Position numbers and translations under genes: made by a program. DNA of 64,000 nucleotides from Tabrizicola sp. (GTDB lineage Bacteria; Pseudomonadota; Alphaproteobacteria; Rhodobacterales; Rhodobacteraceae). This document shows positions 17,057 through 25,321 of this stretch, piece after piece; position 1 is the stretch's first letter; every line of letters begins with the position of its first letter. The notes under the pieces are model-generated. The model saw only the letters and a program-made list of their open reading frames with translations, was not told the DNA's origin and searched no databases. The DNA lies in NCBI RefSeq assembly GCF_022842145.1, contig NZ_JALHQD010000010.1, positions 83,943 to 147,942 on the forward strand, given 5' to 3'.

Positions 17057-17961
17057 ACCGCCGCCTCGGCCTGGGCAAGGCGGGCGATACCGTCGGCAAC
17101 TGGCGTCCAGGCAAACCCTTCAAGGGAAGGCACGGACGAAGGGAGCATCGGGGGCTTCGCGCCTTGCTCTGGCACCTTGCGCTGGGTCGCCGCGGGATAA
17201 TGGCGCCGGATCTGGGCCACGACCTCGCTGTCGCGGGGCGGGTTAGCGGCGCACAAGTGGATGGGTTGCGCGCGACCGGGTCCGGACAAAAGCCGGTCGA
17301 TGGCGGGACCAAGATCAGGCGCGAAGGTCCAGTCGCGGCGGGGATCGGTGGCGTCGTACTGCAGGGTTTCGCCATTGCGGGCAGCGTCGATCCAGCCTTG
17401 CATGAGCGAGACTTTCATCCGGCTGGCCCGCGCAGCCTCGCCCGGGCCATAGAGGTAGCCCAACCGGAGAATAAATGTCTGGCAGATGTCGCCCAAGGCA
17501 CCCGGCACCAGCGCCTCACCCGCGCGTTTGGCAGCGCTGTATGGCCCCTGGGCAGTTGGGGTGCAGGTGTCGGTCAGGTCTGGCGCGCCATCGGTGGCAG
17601 CAAAGACGCCCGAAGACGAGAGATAGACAAAGGCCCGGGGGCGGATTGTGCCAGCATGGGTGAGCATGGTCAGCAGCGGTCGTGTGTTGGCGGCGACATG
17701 CTGTGCCGACGTCAACCCCAACGCGGCGGAGCTCGTTGTCAGCGCGGCACCATGGATCACGATCTCTGCCGGCGGCAGAGCGACCCCGTCCGCCGCAAGA
17801 TCGGCGGCCACCAGGTCGCAACCGGCCAGCCTCTGCTTTGCCGCCGCATCGAAGGTGAGGTCAAGCGCGCAGACCCTGTATCCCATGGCCGCAAGACCAG
17901 CCGCGATATGTCCCGCGACGAAGCCCCCTGCCCCAGAGATCAGGACCCGCGCGCCGGTCAC
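17053..17961 (-). CDS. NAD-dependent epimerase/dehydratase family protein
   Basis: A 302-residue extended-SDR protein. The cofactor motif is SGAGGFVAGHIA, the Ser is in YLSSSGVF, and the YxxxK pair is YSAAK. It may epimerise or oxidise a sugar-like or hydroxyamino intermediate using bound NAD. It begins with GTG overlapping the GntR stop (GTGA) and ends in a 4-base overlap with the Gfo/Idh gene, so it is translated as part of the coupled train. The substrate is unknown. Confidence 0.82.
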   Translation of the reverse strand: MTGARVLISGAGGFVAGHIAAGLAAMGYRVCALDLTFDAAAKQRLAGCDLVAADLAADGVALPPAEIVIHGAALTTSSAALGLTSAQHVAANTRPLLTMLTHAGTIRPRAFVYLSSSGVFAATDGAPDLTDTCTPTAQGPYSAAKRAGEALVPGALGDICQTFILRLGYLYGPGEAARASRMKVSLMQGWIDAARNGETLQYDATDPRRDWTFAPDLGPAIDRLLSGPGRAQPIHLCAANPPRDSEVVAQIRRHYPAATQRKVPEQGAKPPMLPSSVPSLEGFAWTPVADGIARLAQAEAAV

Positions 17962-18656
17962 AGGTTCATCTCGGCTATGCTTGCAGGGTCAAGATCGGCG
18001 ATGCTGCGGGTGTGTTCCGAGATCAGGCTGACGGCCTTGTCGACATCCCCGTCTTCCAGCGCGTGTACGATGGGCGGGTGGTTGGCCGCGATCTCGGCGA
18101 GGTTGGGCTGGGCCACGTTCCGCAAGGCCATGATCTGGTGGATGCGGAAATAGAGACTGTTCCAAGACGCCAGCAGCAGATCGTGGTCAGACAGACGGAT
18201 CAGGGTGCGGTGGAACGCTTCGTCAGCCGCGGTCAGCGCCTCGCGGTCATTGTTGCGGGCGGCGGTGGCCATGGCACGGCAGTGGATCCACAGAGGTTCC
18301 ACCGGCTTGTTCATCTCCAGGATGCGGCGGACGGCCATCACTTCGAACACTTCGCGCAGGCTGTAGGTTTCTTCGATCTCGCGCGCGGTCAGGGGTTTCA
18401 CCCGCTTGCCTTTGTAGGCGACAGTTTCGACCAGCCCGTCATTTTCCAGGATCTGGATCGCCTCGCGGATCGGGGCGCGGCTGACGTTCATCTGTTCGGC
18501 CAAGGCGGTTTCCACCAGCACCGAGCCAGGGCGCAACTTGCCCGAGACGATGGTCCGCCGCAGCATGTCGGCGATCTGCATGCGCAGGGGCATCTGTTCA
18601 ATCGGGGTGAGTGTTGACAGCACAGAATCCAGCTGGTCGGGAAGTTGATCGGTCAC
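17958..18656 (-). CDS. GntR-family transcriptional regulator (FadR/FCD subfamily)
   Basis: A 232-residue regulator. The N-terminal winged helix (residues about 15-85) includes LAEQMNVSRAPIREAIQ and LEND GLV-type spacing. A C-terminal all-helical FCD effector domain follows, with metal-ligand-type His/Asp positions typical of sensors for small organic acids. The GTG at 18654-18656 is preferred: it forms a GTGA overlap with the aldolase stop and has GGAGG nine bases upstream. A GTG at 18677 would lie inside the aldolase gene and lacks this. Being embedded in the train, it probably regulates the locus from the palindromes at 25199-25231, in response to a substrate or intermediate. Confidence 0.88.
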   Translation of the reverse strand: MTDQLPDQLDSVLSTLTPIEQMPLRMQIADMLRRTIVSGKLRPGSVLVETALAEQMNVSRAPIREAIQILENDGLVETVAYKGKRVKPLTAREIEETYSLREVFEVMAVRRILEMNKPVEPLWIHCRAMATAARNNDREALTAADEAFHRTLIRLSDHDLLLASWNSLYFRIHQIMALRNVAQPNLAEIAANHPPIVHALEDGDVDKAVSLISEHTRSIADLDPASIAEMNL

Positions 18657-19555
18657 GGGGTGTTTCCTCCAAAACACAAGGCACAGGCACGCAGGATGGC
18701 CGCGTCATGCGATGCATCAAGGCGCATCAGCGGCGGACGGGTGATCGCGTAGTCGGGGTCAGACAGGCGGCGGGCGACCGTCGCCTTGATTGCGGGGATA
18801 AGCGGCACCTGTTCAAAAAGGGCGCGGATGACGCCGACAGCTTCCAGCCGGGCAGCCTCATCAGGCGTGCCGAGCGCGCGGATCAGGGCCATGATGCCCG
18901 CCACGTTGACGTTGGCGCTGGCGCTGATGCAGCCCGCGCCGCCAGCAGCGACGTTGCGCACCAGAAGCGATTCCGACGCGGAATAGGTCTCTATCTCGGG
19001 GAAGGCGGCGATCACTGCGGCTGTATTGTCCCAGTTGCCGGAGCTGTCCTTCAGGCCGGCCACGATGCCGGGGAATTCGGTGGTCAGCCGGCCGATCAGG
19101 TCAAGCGTGATGCCGACGCCGGTCATTTGCGGGATATGGTATAGATAAAGGCGCAGGCTGTCAGACCCCACAGCCTCGATCAGGCGGGCGTAGCTGGCGA
19201 AAAGTCCATCGGGAGACACGGGTTTGTAAAAGAACGGCGGCAGGGTCAGCGTGCCGCGCACGCCATGGGCCAGCGCATGACGGGTCAGCGCGATGCTGTC
19301 GGGCAAGGCCGAGCAGCCGGTGCCGGGGATCAGGCGGGTGGCCGGGATACCTGCGTCCACAAGCGCATCAAGGGCGGACATGCGTTCAGCCACGCTCATC
19401 GACGTGGCTTCAGACGTGGTGCCGAAGGGGGCCAGGCCATCGGCACCGTCCTCCAGCAGCAGCTTGCAATGCGCGACAAAGCGGGCGGTATCGACGCTGA
19501 GGTCGGCCTTGAACGGCGTGATGGCGGGCACGAAAAGGCGGGTCTGGTGGATCAT
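18653..19555 (-). CDS. DapA-family class I aldolase/lyase
   Basis: A 300-residue TIM-barrel Schiff-base enzyme of the dihydrodipicolinate synthase / N-acetylneuraminate lyase family. The GTTSE pyruvate-carboxylate motif is at 45-49, the catalytic Tyr is 139 (YHIPQ), and the Schiff-base Lys is 169 in GLKDSSG. All catalytic residues are intact. It could cleave a 2-oxo intermediate to pyruvate plus an aldehyde, or act as a dehydratase. Catabolic context argues against a lysine-biosynthetic role. It overlaps its neighbours on both sides by 4 bases. Confidence 0.87.
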   Translation of the reverse strand: MIHQTRLFVPAITPFKADLSVDTARFVAHCKLLLEDGADGLAPFGTTSEATSMSVAERMSALDALVDAGIPATRLIPGTGCSALPDSIALTRHALAHGVRGTLTLPPFFYKPVSPDGLFASYARLIEAVGSDSLRLYLYHIPQMTGVGITLDLIGRLTTEFPGIVAGLKDSSGNWDNTAAVIAAFPEIETYSASESLLVRNVAAGGAGCISASANVNVAGIMALIRALGTPDEAARLEAVGVIRALFEQVPLIPAIKATVARRLSDPDYAITRPPLMRLDASHDAAILRACALCFGGNTP

Positions 19556-20052
19556 GGTGCAAGCTCTTGTGCCCTGAGGCCGGTCAGTGTGAGGGGGGGG
19601 ATCGTGACTATCACATCGTCGTCGGGCGCGCCGCGCTGCATCATCACCGCGAAGTGGCCGTCGCGGTCGAGGACCGTGATCGGTGCATGCCAGACGCCCG
19701 GTCGATAGACGACGCCCAGTGTGCCCGGCAGCAGCATGGACAGCGCGCCTGCGGGGTCAGGCCTGCCGTCTGCGTCCGCGGGCATGACCGTCACCAGATA
19801 GCGGCTGACGTCCAGTGGCAGGAAAATCTGCGCGGCGTGCGGGTGGCGTTCCATCCGATCCAGCGCAAGAGGCAACGCACTGACTGCGACGGTGTTCAGA
19901 TGGCACTGCAGGTCAAGCGCCGCAGTCGGCTTGAGCCAATGGCCGAACTGCCGCCGACCGCCGGGGCCGTCGGGCGGCGCAAGGATATCGCCGAACGGTC
20001 TGAATGCATCCGCGTCCGGCGTTCCTGTCGTGATCTGGTGCCCAAGGGTCAT
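19552..20052 (-). CDS. allA: Ureidoglycolate lyase family protein
   Basis: A 166-residue cupin-like protein matching AllA, which splits ureidoglycolate to glyoxylate and urea at the end of allantoin degradation. Characteristic segments are ERHPHAAQIFLPL, SRYLVTVMP and YRPGVWHAPI. The length is the family norm. It overlaps the PuuE-type gene by 4 bases, pairing two ureide enzymes. No allantoicase, urate oxidase or urease is visible in the window, so it may act on another ureido-acid rather than in complete purine breakdown. The symbol rests on family resemblance. Confidence 0.8.
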   Translation of the reverse strand: MTLGHQITTGTPDADAFRPFGDILAPPDGPGGRRQFGHWLKPTAALDLQCHLNTVAVSALPLALDRMERHPHAAQIFLPLDVSRYLVTVMPADADGRPDPAGALSMLLPGTLGVVYRPGVWHAPITVLDRDGHFAVMMQRGAPDDDVIVTIPPLTLTGLRAQELAP

Positions 20053-20975
20053 CCCGCACCCACCCCGTCAGGCTGATACGGCACCTGAGCCCGCCAGTGC
20101 GCCGCAAGGTCTGCCCTGCGGCACACCCACACATCATCGCGCCCCGCGATATGGTCAAGGAAGGCCATCAGGCCCACGACCCTGCCGGGATGGCCGAGGA
20201 CGCGGGTGTGCATGCCAACCGACATCATCCGGGGATGCAGGTGCGCCTCGGACGCCAGAATGTCGAAGCTGTCGATCAGGATTTCCCCGAAGGCCCGACC
20301 AGTGACCAGTGTCCCGCCGACCAGCTTGGCGTCATTGGTGGCCAGGGAATAGGGGACCACCAGATGACCCTTACCCGCGACGGTTTGCCAATATGGCAGC
20401 TCATCGTTGTAGGCATCGCTGTCGTAGGAAAAGCCGCCATGTTCGACCACCAGCCGGCGGGTGGCGGGGCTTGGCCCGTACCGGCAGTACCAGCCTTCGG
20501 CCGGCCGCCCCAATGTCTTGAGGATCGAGGCATGCGCGCGCGCGATGTGGTCACGCTCGGTCGCCTCGTCCAGCAGGTAATGCTCGATCCAACGCCAGCC
20601 GTGGCAGACGATATCCCAGTCGGTCGAAGCAATCGCCGCGGCCGCATCGGGGGCGCGTTCCAGCGCCAAGGCCGAAGCGAAGACGGTCAGAGGCAGGCCA
20701 CGGTCCTGAAACAGCCGGTAAAGCCGCCAGAACCCGACGCGCGTGCCGAATTCGAACATGCTTTCCGCTGCAAGATCGCGCAGGCCGGGCGGCACGCGCG
20801 CCTGGGCCACTTCGGTCAGGGCGGCGTCGGATTTCCCGTCACCGTCACTGAAGGAGTATTCCGACCCCTCTTCATAGTTCAGCACGAAGTTTACCGCGAC
20901 ACGGGCCCCGTTTGGCCAGCGTACATCAGGTGCGTGGTTGCCATAGCCAATAAGGGGGCGAGCGGTGTCCGGCAT
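20049..20975 (-). CDS. puuE: PuuE-type allantoinase / polysaccharide deacetylase family protein
   Basis: A 308-residue protein of the polysaccharide-deacetylase fold, most like the metal-independent allantoinase PuuE. Seen are GYGNHAPDVRWPNGARVAV, NYEEGSEYSFSDGDG, CHGWRWIEH and GWYCRYGPSPATRRL. The family opens the hydantoin ring of allantoin to allantoate, in the cytosol. The ATG at 20975 shares one base with the upstream stop (TGATG). With ureidoglycolate lyase next door and a second cyclic-amidohydrolase at 33104-34483, it suggests that a cyclic ureide or imide is handled. Activity on chitin-like substrates is less likely given the PuuE-specific motifs and lack of a signal peptide. Confidence 0.82.
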   Translation of the reverse strand: MPDTARPLIGYGNHAPDVRWPNGARVAVNFVLNYEEGSEYSFSDGDGKSDAALTEVAQARVPPGLRDLAAESMFEFGTRVGFWRLYRLFQDRGLPLTVFASALALERAPDAAAAIASTDWDIVCHGWRWIEHYLLDEATERDHIARAHASILKTLGRPAEGWYCRYGPSPATRRLVVEHGGFSYDSDAYNDELPYWQTVAGKGHLVVPYSLATNDAKLVGGTLVTGRAFGEILIDSFDILASEAHLHPRMMSVGMHTRVLGHPGRVVGLMAFLDHIAGRDDVWVCRRADLAAHWRAQVPYQPDGVGAG

Positions 20976-21961
20976 CAATCACGCGTCCCCGACACCTTGC
21001 AGAAGAAGCAGCACCAGTCGCCGGTCTGCACGTTGGGCAGAGCCCGCAGGCCAAAGAACATGCCGTCAGCCGGGGCGACAAGCTGGGCGAGGGTATCGCC
21101 GAAGATGTTGACGATGCGGGCAATTGGATCGCCCTTTTCCATCATCGTCAGAAACTCCACCCCGTCAGCCGGCAGGAAGATGCCAGAGGCGGGGGCAAGC
21201 AGGGCCTCTTGTTCGCCAATGTAGCGGGGGTGGGGGTATTCGGCCGTGCCGGGATACATCTTGTAGTGTCGCAAAATGTTAAGGATCGAGTCCGCAAGTT
21301 CACGCCCGACACGAGCAAATTCCTTGGGCGAAGTGGCGGACCGGCCGCCAAGTTCGACCGTGATGCCGACCTTGCCCAGCTCTTTCATATGGGCCATCGG
21401 GCTGCCTTTCGGCAGGAAGTTCGACATGATGCAGCCCCAGCCGGGGCCCATCGCGGTCGCCAGTTCCACTGAGGCGGGGGATTCGTCGACGAAGATCGCC
21501 TTGGCCAGATAGCTGTGCGCGCCGCCCGAATGGATCGATATCTCGAAATCCGCGACCGGACCCATTGCGGCAGCATGCGCGGCGGCGATGCGGTCGGACA
21601 GATAGCCCTTGGGATTGCCGGGATAGATCCGATTCATGTCATAGCTGAAGGTGTCCAACGGATTGCCCCGCTGGGCGGCCTCGAACGCGGGGACGTTCAC
21701 CACCGGGACCATCACCAGACGGCCTTTCAGCTGCGCGGGGTCCACTTCGGCCAGCGCAATCTGGCAGGCGAGCGGGCCTTCCGGTTCATCGCCGTGTATC
21801 GCGCCATTGACCCAGAAGCAGGGGCCGTCCATCGCCCCATTGACGATGACGACCGGGATTTCGACCGGCGTGCCTCCGGCCAGATGGGTGACAGGAATGA
21901 CGCCACGGGCTATGCTGCCCGGTGCGGCCGAGGCGGTGCCGATGGTCAGGGTTTGCGCCAT
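20975..21961 (-). CDS. Succinylglutamate desuccinylase / aspartoacylase family deacylase
   Basis: A 328-residue zinc deacylase-like protein. Zinc ligands His56 and Glu59 are in AIHGDEPEGP, a DMNRIYPG segment matches the substrate-binding Asn-Arg pair, and the third His is in ISIHSGG. A C-terminal beta domain (ASGIFLPADGVEFL) follows, as in DoeB-like and AspA-like members. It should remove an acyl group from an N-acyl amino acid. The ATG at 21959-21961 lies 1 base after the VOC stop; upstream in-frame codons belong to the overlap. DoeB homologues act in ectoine breakdown, but no full ectoine gene set is present. Confidence 0.85.
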   Translation of the reverse strand: MAQTLTIGTASAAPGSIARGVIPVTHLAGGTPVEIPVVIVNGAMDGPCFWVNGAIHGDEPEGPLACQIALAEVDPAQLKGRLVMVPVVNVPAFEAAQRGNPLDTFSYDMNRIYPGNPKGYLSDRIAAAHAAAMGPVADFEISIHSGGAHSYLAKAIFVDESPASVELATAMGPGWGCIMSNFLPKGSPMAHMKELGKVGITVELGGRSATSPKEFARVGRELADSILNILRHYKMYPGTAEYPHPRYIGEQEALLAPASGIFLPADGVEFLTMMEKGDPIARIVNIFGDTLAQLVAPADGMFFGLRALPNVQTGDWCCFFCKVSGTRD

Positions 21962-21962
21962 T

Positions 21963-22439
21963 TCAGACCCCCTTGACCTGATACTGCTGAAGCTGTTCGG
22001 GCGTGTAGACCTGCATGAATTCGATCTCGATGCCGCCGGCGTCATTGTCCAAGAAGGCGACCCAGCCTTCAGGGTGCGGGTGCGAGCCGTATTTCTGGCA
22101 GGCCTGGCAGATGCGTAGCTTGGCGCCCTTTTCCTGTGCGTGGGCGAGCGCCATGTCGATATTTGTCACCTCATAGCAGATGTGGTGCAGGCCTTCCGAG
22201 CCGCGCTCGTCGATCCACTTGGCAAAGCGGCCCTGCGGATCGAGCGACTGGCACAGCTGGTATTCGATGCCGCCCAGATTGAAGAGGGCCACCTTGTTCT
22301 TTGACTTGGGGAACACGGTGATCTCAGTATCGGCAGGCACATCCAGAAAGCGCGCGTAGGTGGCCAGCGCGGCCTCGGCGTCGCGGACGCCAAAGGCCAT
22401 GTGCTTGATGCCAATCACGTTGGGGTTGTCGGTTTTCAT
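21963..22439 (-). CDS. VOC-family protein (glyoxalase / methylmalonyl-CoA epimerase-like)
   Basis: A 158-residue vicinal-oxygen-chelate protein with two beta-alpha-beta-beta-beta repeats. Metal-ligand-type residues are His13 (IKHMAFGV) and the His pair in GLHHICYEV, with a final Glu in GIEIEFMQ. The spacing resembles methylmalonyl-CoA epimerase or lactoylglutathione-lyase relatives. It lies 11 bases after the aminotransferase gene. It may isomerise or epimerise an alpha-carbon, or open a ring; the reaction is not deducible. Confidence 0.82.
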   Translation of the reverse strand: MKTDNPNVIGIKHMAFGVRDAEAALATYARFLDVPADTEITVFPKSKNKVALFNLGGIEYQLCQSLDPQGRFAKWIDERGSEGLHHICYEVTNIDMALAHAQEKGAKLRICQACQKYGSHPHPEGWVAFLDNDAGGIEIEFMQVYTPEQLQQYQVKGV

Positions 22440-22450
22440 CGGGATCTCCT

Positions 22451-23632
22451 TCAGGCGGCTTCAGCGCGGATGGCCGCGACCACGGTTTTCATGCGGGTGA
22501 TCGCTTCGCGGATCCGTTCGACGGGTTGGGTCAGTGACATGCGGACGAAGTCATCGGTGTAGTCGCCGTAAATGCCGCCGGGGTACATCAGCACCTGGCC
22601 TTCGCGCAGCAGACGCTCGCAGAAGGCGGTGGCGCCGATCCCGGTAGAGGCGACGTTGGCGTAGACGTAGAAAGCGCCCTGCGGCTCGGCGTAGGGGATG
22701 CCCATTTCGGTCAGTCCGGCGCAAAGGGCGATGCGGCGCGCGTCGTAGATCTGGCGCATCTCCTCTACGCAGTCCTGCGGGCCGGTGAGTGCTGCGATGG
22801 CCGCGTGCTGGCTGGCCGCGGCGGTTGAGATGGCGAAGGCGTGGTTGATCTCGGCCAGCGCGGGGATCAGGTCGGGCGGTCCGGCGAAGTAGCCGATGCG
22901 CCAGCCGGTCATCGCATAGGCCTTGCTGAGACCTGACAAGGTGATCGTACGTTCGAACATGCCGGGCAGGCTTGCGACCGGCTGCACGGTGTTGTTGCCG
23001 TAGGTAAGGCGGGCATAGATCTCGTCGGAGATGACGATCAGGTCATGCTTTCGCGCCACCTCGGCGATGCGGCGCACTTCGGACGGCGGGGTGACGGTGC
23101 CGGTCGGGTTCGACGGGTTGATGAGAACAAGGATCTTTGAGCGGGGCGTGATGTGCGCCTCGACCATCTCGGCGGTCAGGGTGAAATTCGTCTCCATCGT
23201 CATGCGGATGTGGACGGTTTCGGCGCCCGCCATCTCGGCGGCCTGATGGTAGGGGTTGTACCCCGGACAGGGCACGAGGATCTCGTCGCCGGGGTTCAGA
23301 AGCGCTAGCGCGATGATGAACATCGCATGTTGCCCGCCGGGAGTGACGACGATGTTTTCGGGGGCGTAGGTCGCCCCACCATAAGCTGAGATGTTGGCCG
23401 CAATCGCCTGGCGCAGCGCGGGCAGGCCCAGGGGGTGGGTGTAGTGCGTGGCACCGTTGCCCAGCGCGTCCTGGCCCGCCTTGATGATATGCGCCGGCGT
23501 ATCAAGGTCAGGATCGCCCCGCCCCAGTTTGATGACGTCCGCCAAGCCCTCGGCGATGTCCGTCATGCGGGTGATGAGGTGGGCATCCTTAAGCTTCACC
23601 CGGTCGGCAAGGCGCGTGGTCGCGTTCATCAT
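22451..23632 (-). CDS. Class I/II pyridoxal-phosphate aminotransferase
   Basis: A 393-residue fold-type I aminotransferase. Visible are LGRGDPD near residue 37, NPSNPTG around 172-178, SDEIYARL with Asp203 and Tyr206, and the PLP lysine 237 in SGLSKAYAMTGWR. It likely transfers an amino group from an amino-acid intermediate to a 2-oxo acid. ATG 23632 shares a base with the M32 stop (TGATG). It aligns without gaps through the PLP lysine with the aminotransferase at 30511-31689 (Lys237 in both), so the two are diverged paralogues on opposite arms of the locus. Confidence 0.9.
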   Translation of the reverse strand: MMNATTRLADRVKLKDAHLITRMTDIAEGLADVIKLGRGDPDLDTPAHIIKAGQDALGNGATHYTHPLGLPALRQAIAANISAYGGATYAPENIVVTPGGQHAMFIIALALLNPGDEILVPCPGYNPYHQAAEMAGAETVHIRMTMETNFTLTAEMVEAHITPRSKILVLINPSNPTGTVTPPSEVRRIAEVARKHDLIVISDEIYARLTYGNNTVQPVASLPGMFERTITLSGLSKAYAMTGWRIGYFAGPPDLIPALAEINHAFAISTAAASQHAAIAALTGPQDCVEEMRQIYDARRIALCAGLTEMGIPYAEPQGAFYVYANVASTGIGATAFCERLLREGQVLMYPGGIYGDYTDDFVRMSLTQPVERIREAITRMKTVVAAIRAEAA

Positions 23633-25152
23633 CAAACCCCGTAGACTTCAGAATATTTCTGCGTCAGGTGCGCCACATAGGGGGCGGGATCCAGCGTGCG
23701 GCCAGTGGCGCGGACCAGAAGTTCATCGCGCGTGTAGCGGCGACCGTGGCGGTGGACATGTTCGGTCATCCATTCGCGGACTGGGGTGTAGTCCGCACGC
23801 GCCAGACCGTCGGCCACTGCGGCATCCTCACGCGCCTTGGCGAACAGCTGGCCTGCCATGACGTTGCCGATGGTGTAGTTGCAGAAGGTGCCGATCTGGC
23901 CTGACGACCAGTGCACATCCTGCAGCACTCCAAGCCGGTTGTTGGGCACATCAAGATCAAGGTACTCCTTGATCTTGGCATTCCACGCCTCGGGCAGGTC
24001 CTTCACAGAAAGCGATCCGTCCACAAGGGCGGCTTCGATATCGACGCGGAGCATGATGTGGAAATCATAGGTCAACTCATCCGCCTCCACCCGGATGAAG
24101 CCGGGCTTGACGCGGTTCACGCCCCGCCAGAAGGCAGTCGCATCGACGTCGGCAAGCTGCTCGGGGAAGGCTGCCTTGGCTTCGGCGAAGTTCAGCTCCC
24201 AGAACTCTCGTGAGCGGCCGACCTGGTTTTCAAACAGGCGCGACTGGCTTTCATGCGCACCGAAGCTGACGCCGCTGACCGCGTAGAAGCCGATAAGGTC
24301 GGTTGCCAGCGGCGTGCGGACAAAGGCGGGATCGGCGAATTGTTCGTAAAGCCCGTGGCCCGCCTCGTGCAGGGTGCCGAACAGGCTGCCGGGCATCCAG
24401 TCTTCGACGATACGGGTGGTGATGCGCACGTCATTGCGGGTGAACGACACCTCGAACGGGTGAACGGTCAGGTCCAACCGCCCACGATGCAGGTCGTAGC
24501 CCAGCTTTCGCGCCATCGAGATGCCAAAGGCCAGTTGCTGCTGGGCGGGATAGTTGCGCTGCAGAAAGTCGATGCGCGGTGTGTCCGCCCCTTGCACCTT
24601 GCGAAGCAGCGGCAGAAGCCCCTCACGCAGCGTGGCGAAAAGGGTTTTCAGCGTGGCCATCGTCTCGCCAGGTTCGAACCGATACATCAGCGCATCATAG
24701 GGGTGCGCATCATAGCCGATGTGTTCCGCCATCTCGCGGTTCAGAGCGACGGTTTCTTCCAGCAGCGGCGTGAAGGCGGCGAAATCGTCGTTCTTGCGCG
24801 CCTCGGCCCAGATGTCATGACCAAGACCACCCAATTCAGTCCGCTTGCGGATCAGGTCGGACGGGATGCGCAGATGATAGTCGATGGCGTCGCGGGTCTG
24901 GGCGCAGATCGTGCGTTCGACGCTACCATCTGGGGTTGAGGAAACCTCACCCTCGGCCTTGTCGAGCAGGCTGCGGGTTTCGTCCGATACCAGCACGTCA
25001 CGCGCCAGTCCCATAAGGGTAGCCATCTGCTTGGCACGCGTCACAGCACCACCGGGTGGCATCATGGTGTTGGCATCCCATGACAAGATGGACTTGGCGT
25101 TCAGCAGGTCGTTCACCTGCCCCATCCGTTCAAGAAATGCTGCATATCCCAT
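23632..25152 (-). CDS. M32-family carboxypeptidase (Taq type)
   Basis: A 506-residue metallocarboxypeptidase of family M32, the length typical of thermostable carboxypeptidase 1. The zinc-binding HEAGH is at residues 262-266, followed by GLYEQ. Supporting segments are SWDANTMMPPGG at the N-terminus and VEADELTYDFHI before the C-terminus. It is a cytosolic enzyme releasing C-terminal amino acids with broad specificity. It is the first gene of the leftward train, with its ATG 169 bases from the first gene of the rightward train. Confidence 0.93.
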   Translation of the reverse strand: MGYAAFLERMGQVNDLLNAKSILSWDANTMMPPGGAVTRAKQMATLMGLARDVLVSDETRSLLDKAEGEVSSTPDGSVERTICAQTRDAIDYHLRIPSDLIRKRTELGGLGHDIWAEARKNDDFAAFTPLLEETVALNREMAEHIGYDAHPYDALMYRFEPGETMATLKTLFATLREGLLPLLRKVQGADTPRIDFLQRNYPAQQQLAFGISMARKLGYDLHRGRLDLTVHPFEVSFTRNDVRITTRIVEDWMPGSLFGTLHEAGHGLYEQFADPAFVRTPLATDLIGFYAVSGVSFGAHESQSRLFENQVGRSREFWELNFAEAKAAFPEQLADVDATAFWRGVNRVKPGFIRVEADELTYDFHIMLRVDIEAALVDGSLSVKDLPEAWNAKIKEYLDLDVPNNRLGVLQDVHWSSGQIGTFCNYTIGNVMAGQLFAKAREDAAVADGLARADYTPVREWMTEHVHRHGRRYTRDELLVRATGRTLDPAPYVAHLTQKYSEVYGV

Positions 25153-25198
25153 GACTTAGGCATCTTCCTTTCGGTCACAGCCGACTCAGCGGTGCGCT

Positions 25199-25210
25199 GC
25201 AGTCGACTGC
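25199..25210. promoter_or_regulatory. Palindromic operator candidate 1
   Basis: GCAGTCGACTGC is a perfect 12-bp palindrome. Its centre is 22 bp from the centre of palindrome 2, about two helical turns, so regulator dimers on both sites would lie on one DNA face. Confidence 0.5.
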
Positions 25211-25221
25211 TAAATTGTATG

Positions 25222-25231
25222 TTGTCGACAA
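25222..25231. promoter_or_regulatory. Palindromic operator candidate 2 (GntR/FCD-like)
   Basis: TTGTCGACAA is a perfect 10-bp palindrome in an AT-rich stretch. It fits the TTGTnnACAA shape reported for several FCD-type GntR regulators, and such a regulator is encoded in the leftward train (17958-18656). Confidence 0.55.
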
Positions 25232-25321
25232 TCGACAAAGAAACTATCGTATGAGTCGAACGGGATTGTCAAGGCGACTTTGGCCGACGCCCCGCCACCT
25301 GAACGACCGGCCGGGGGTGCC

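Larger units (their letters stand above)
25153..25321. promoter_or_regulatory. Divergent regulatory region for the 31-gene locus
   Basis: These 169 bases are the only sizeable non-coding gap between two oppositely directed gene trains, so they should hold both promoters. The stretch 25211-25260 is AT-rich against its surroundings (for example TAAATTGTATGTTG). Two palindromes with a GTCGAC core lie at 25199-25210 and 25222-25231. For the rightward gene, GGGGG lies about 5-8 bases before the ATG at 25322. Confidence 0.7.

Noticed and set aside
18653-19555. Housekeeping dapA for lysine biosynthesis.
   Set aside because: The catalytic residues fit the whole family, but the gene is buried in a coupled catabolic train next to its regulator, so a catabolic aldolase or dehydratase role is more likely.
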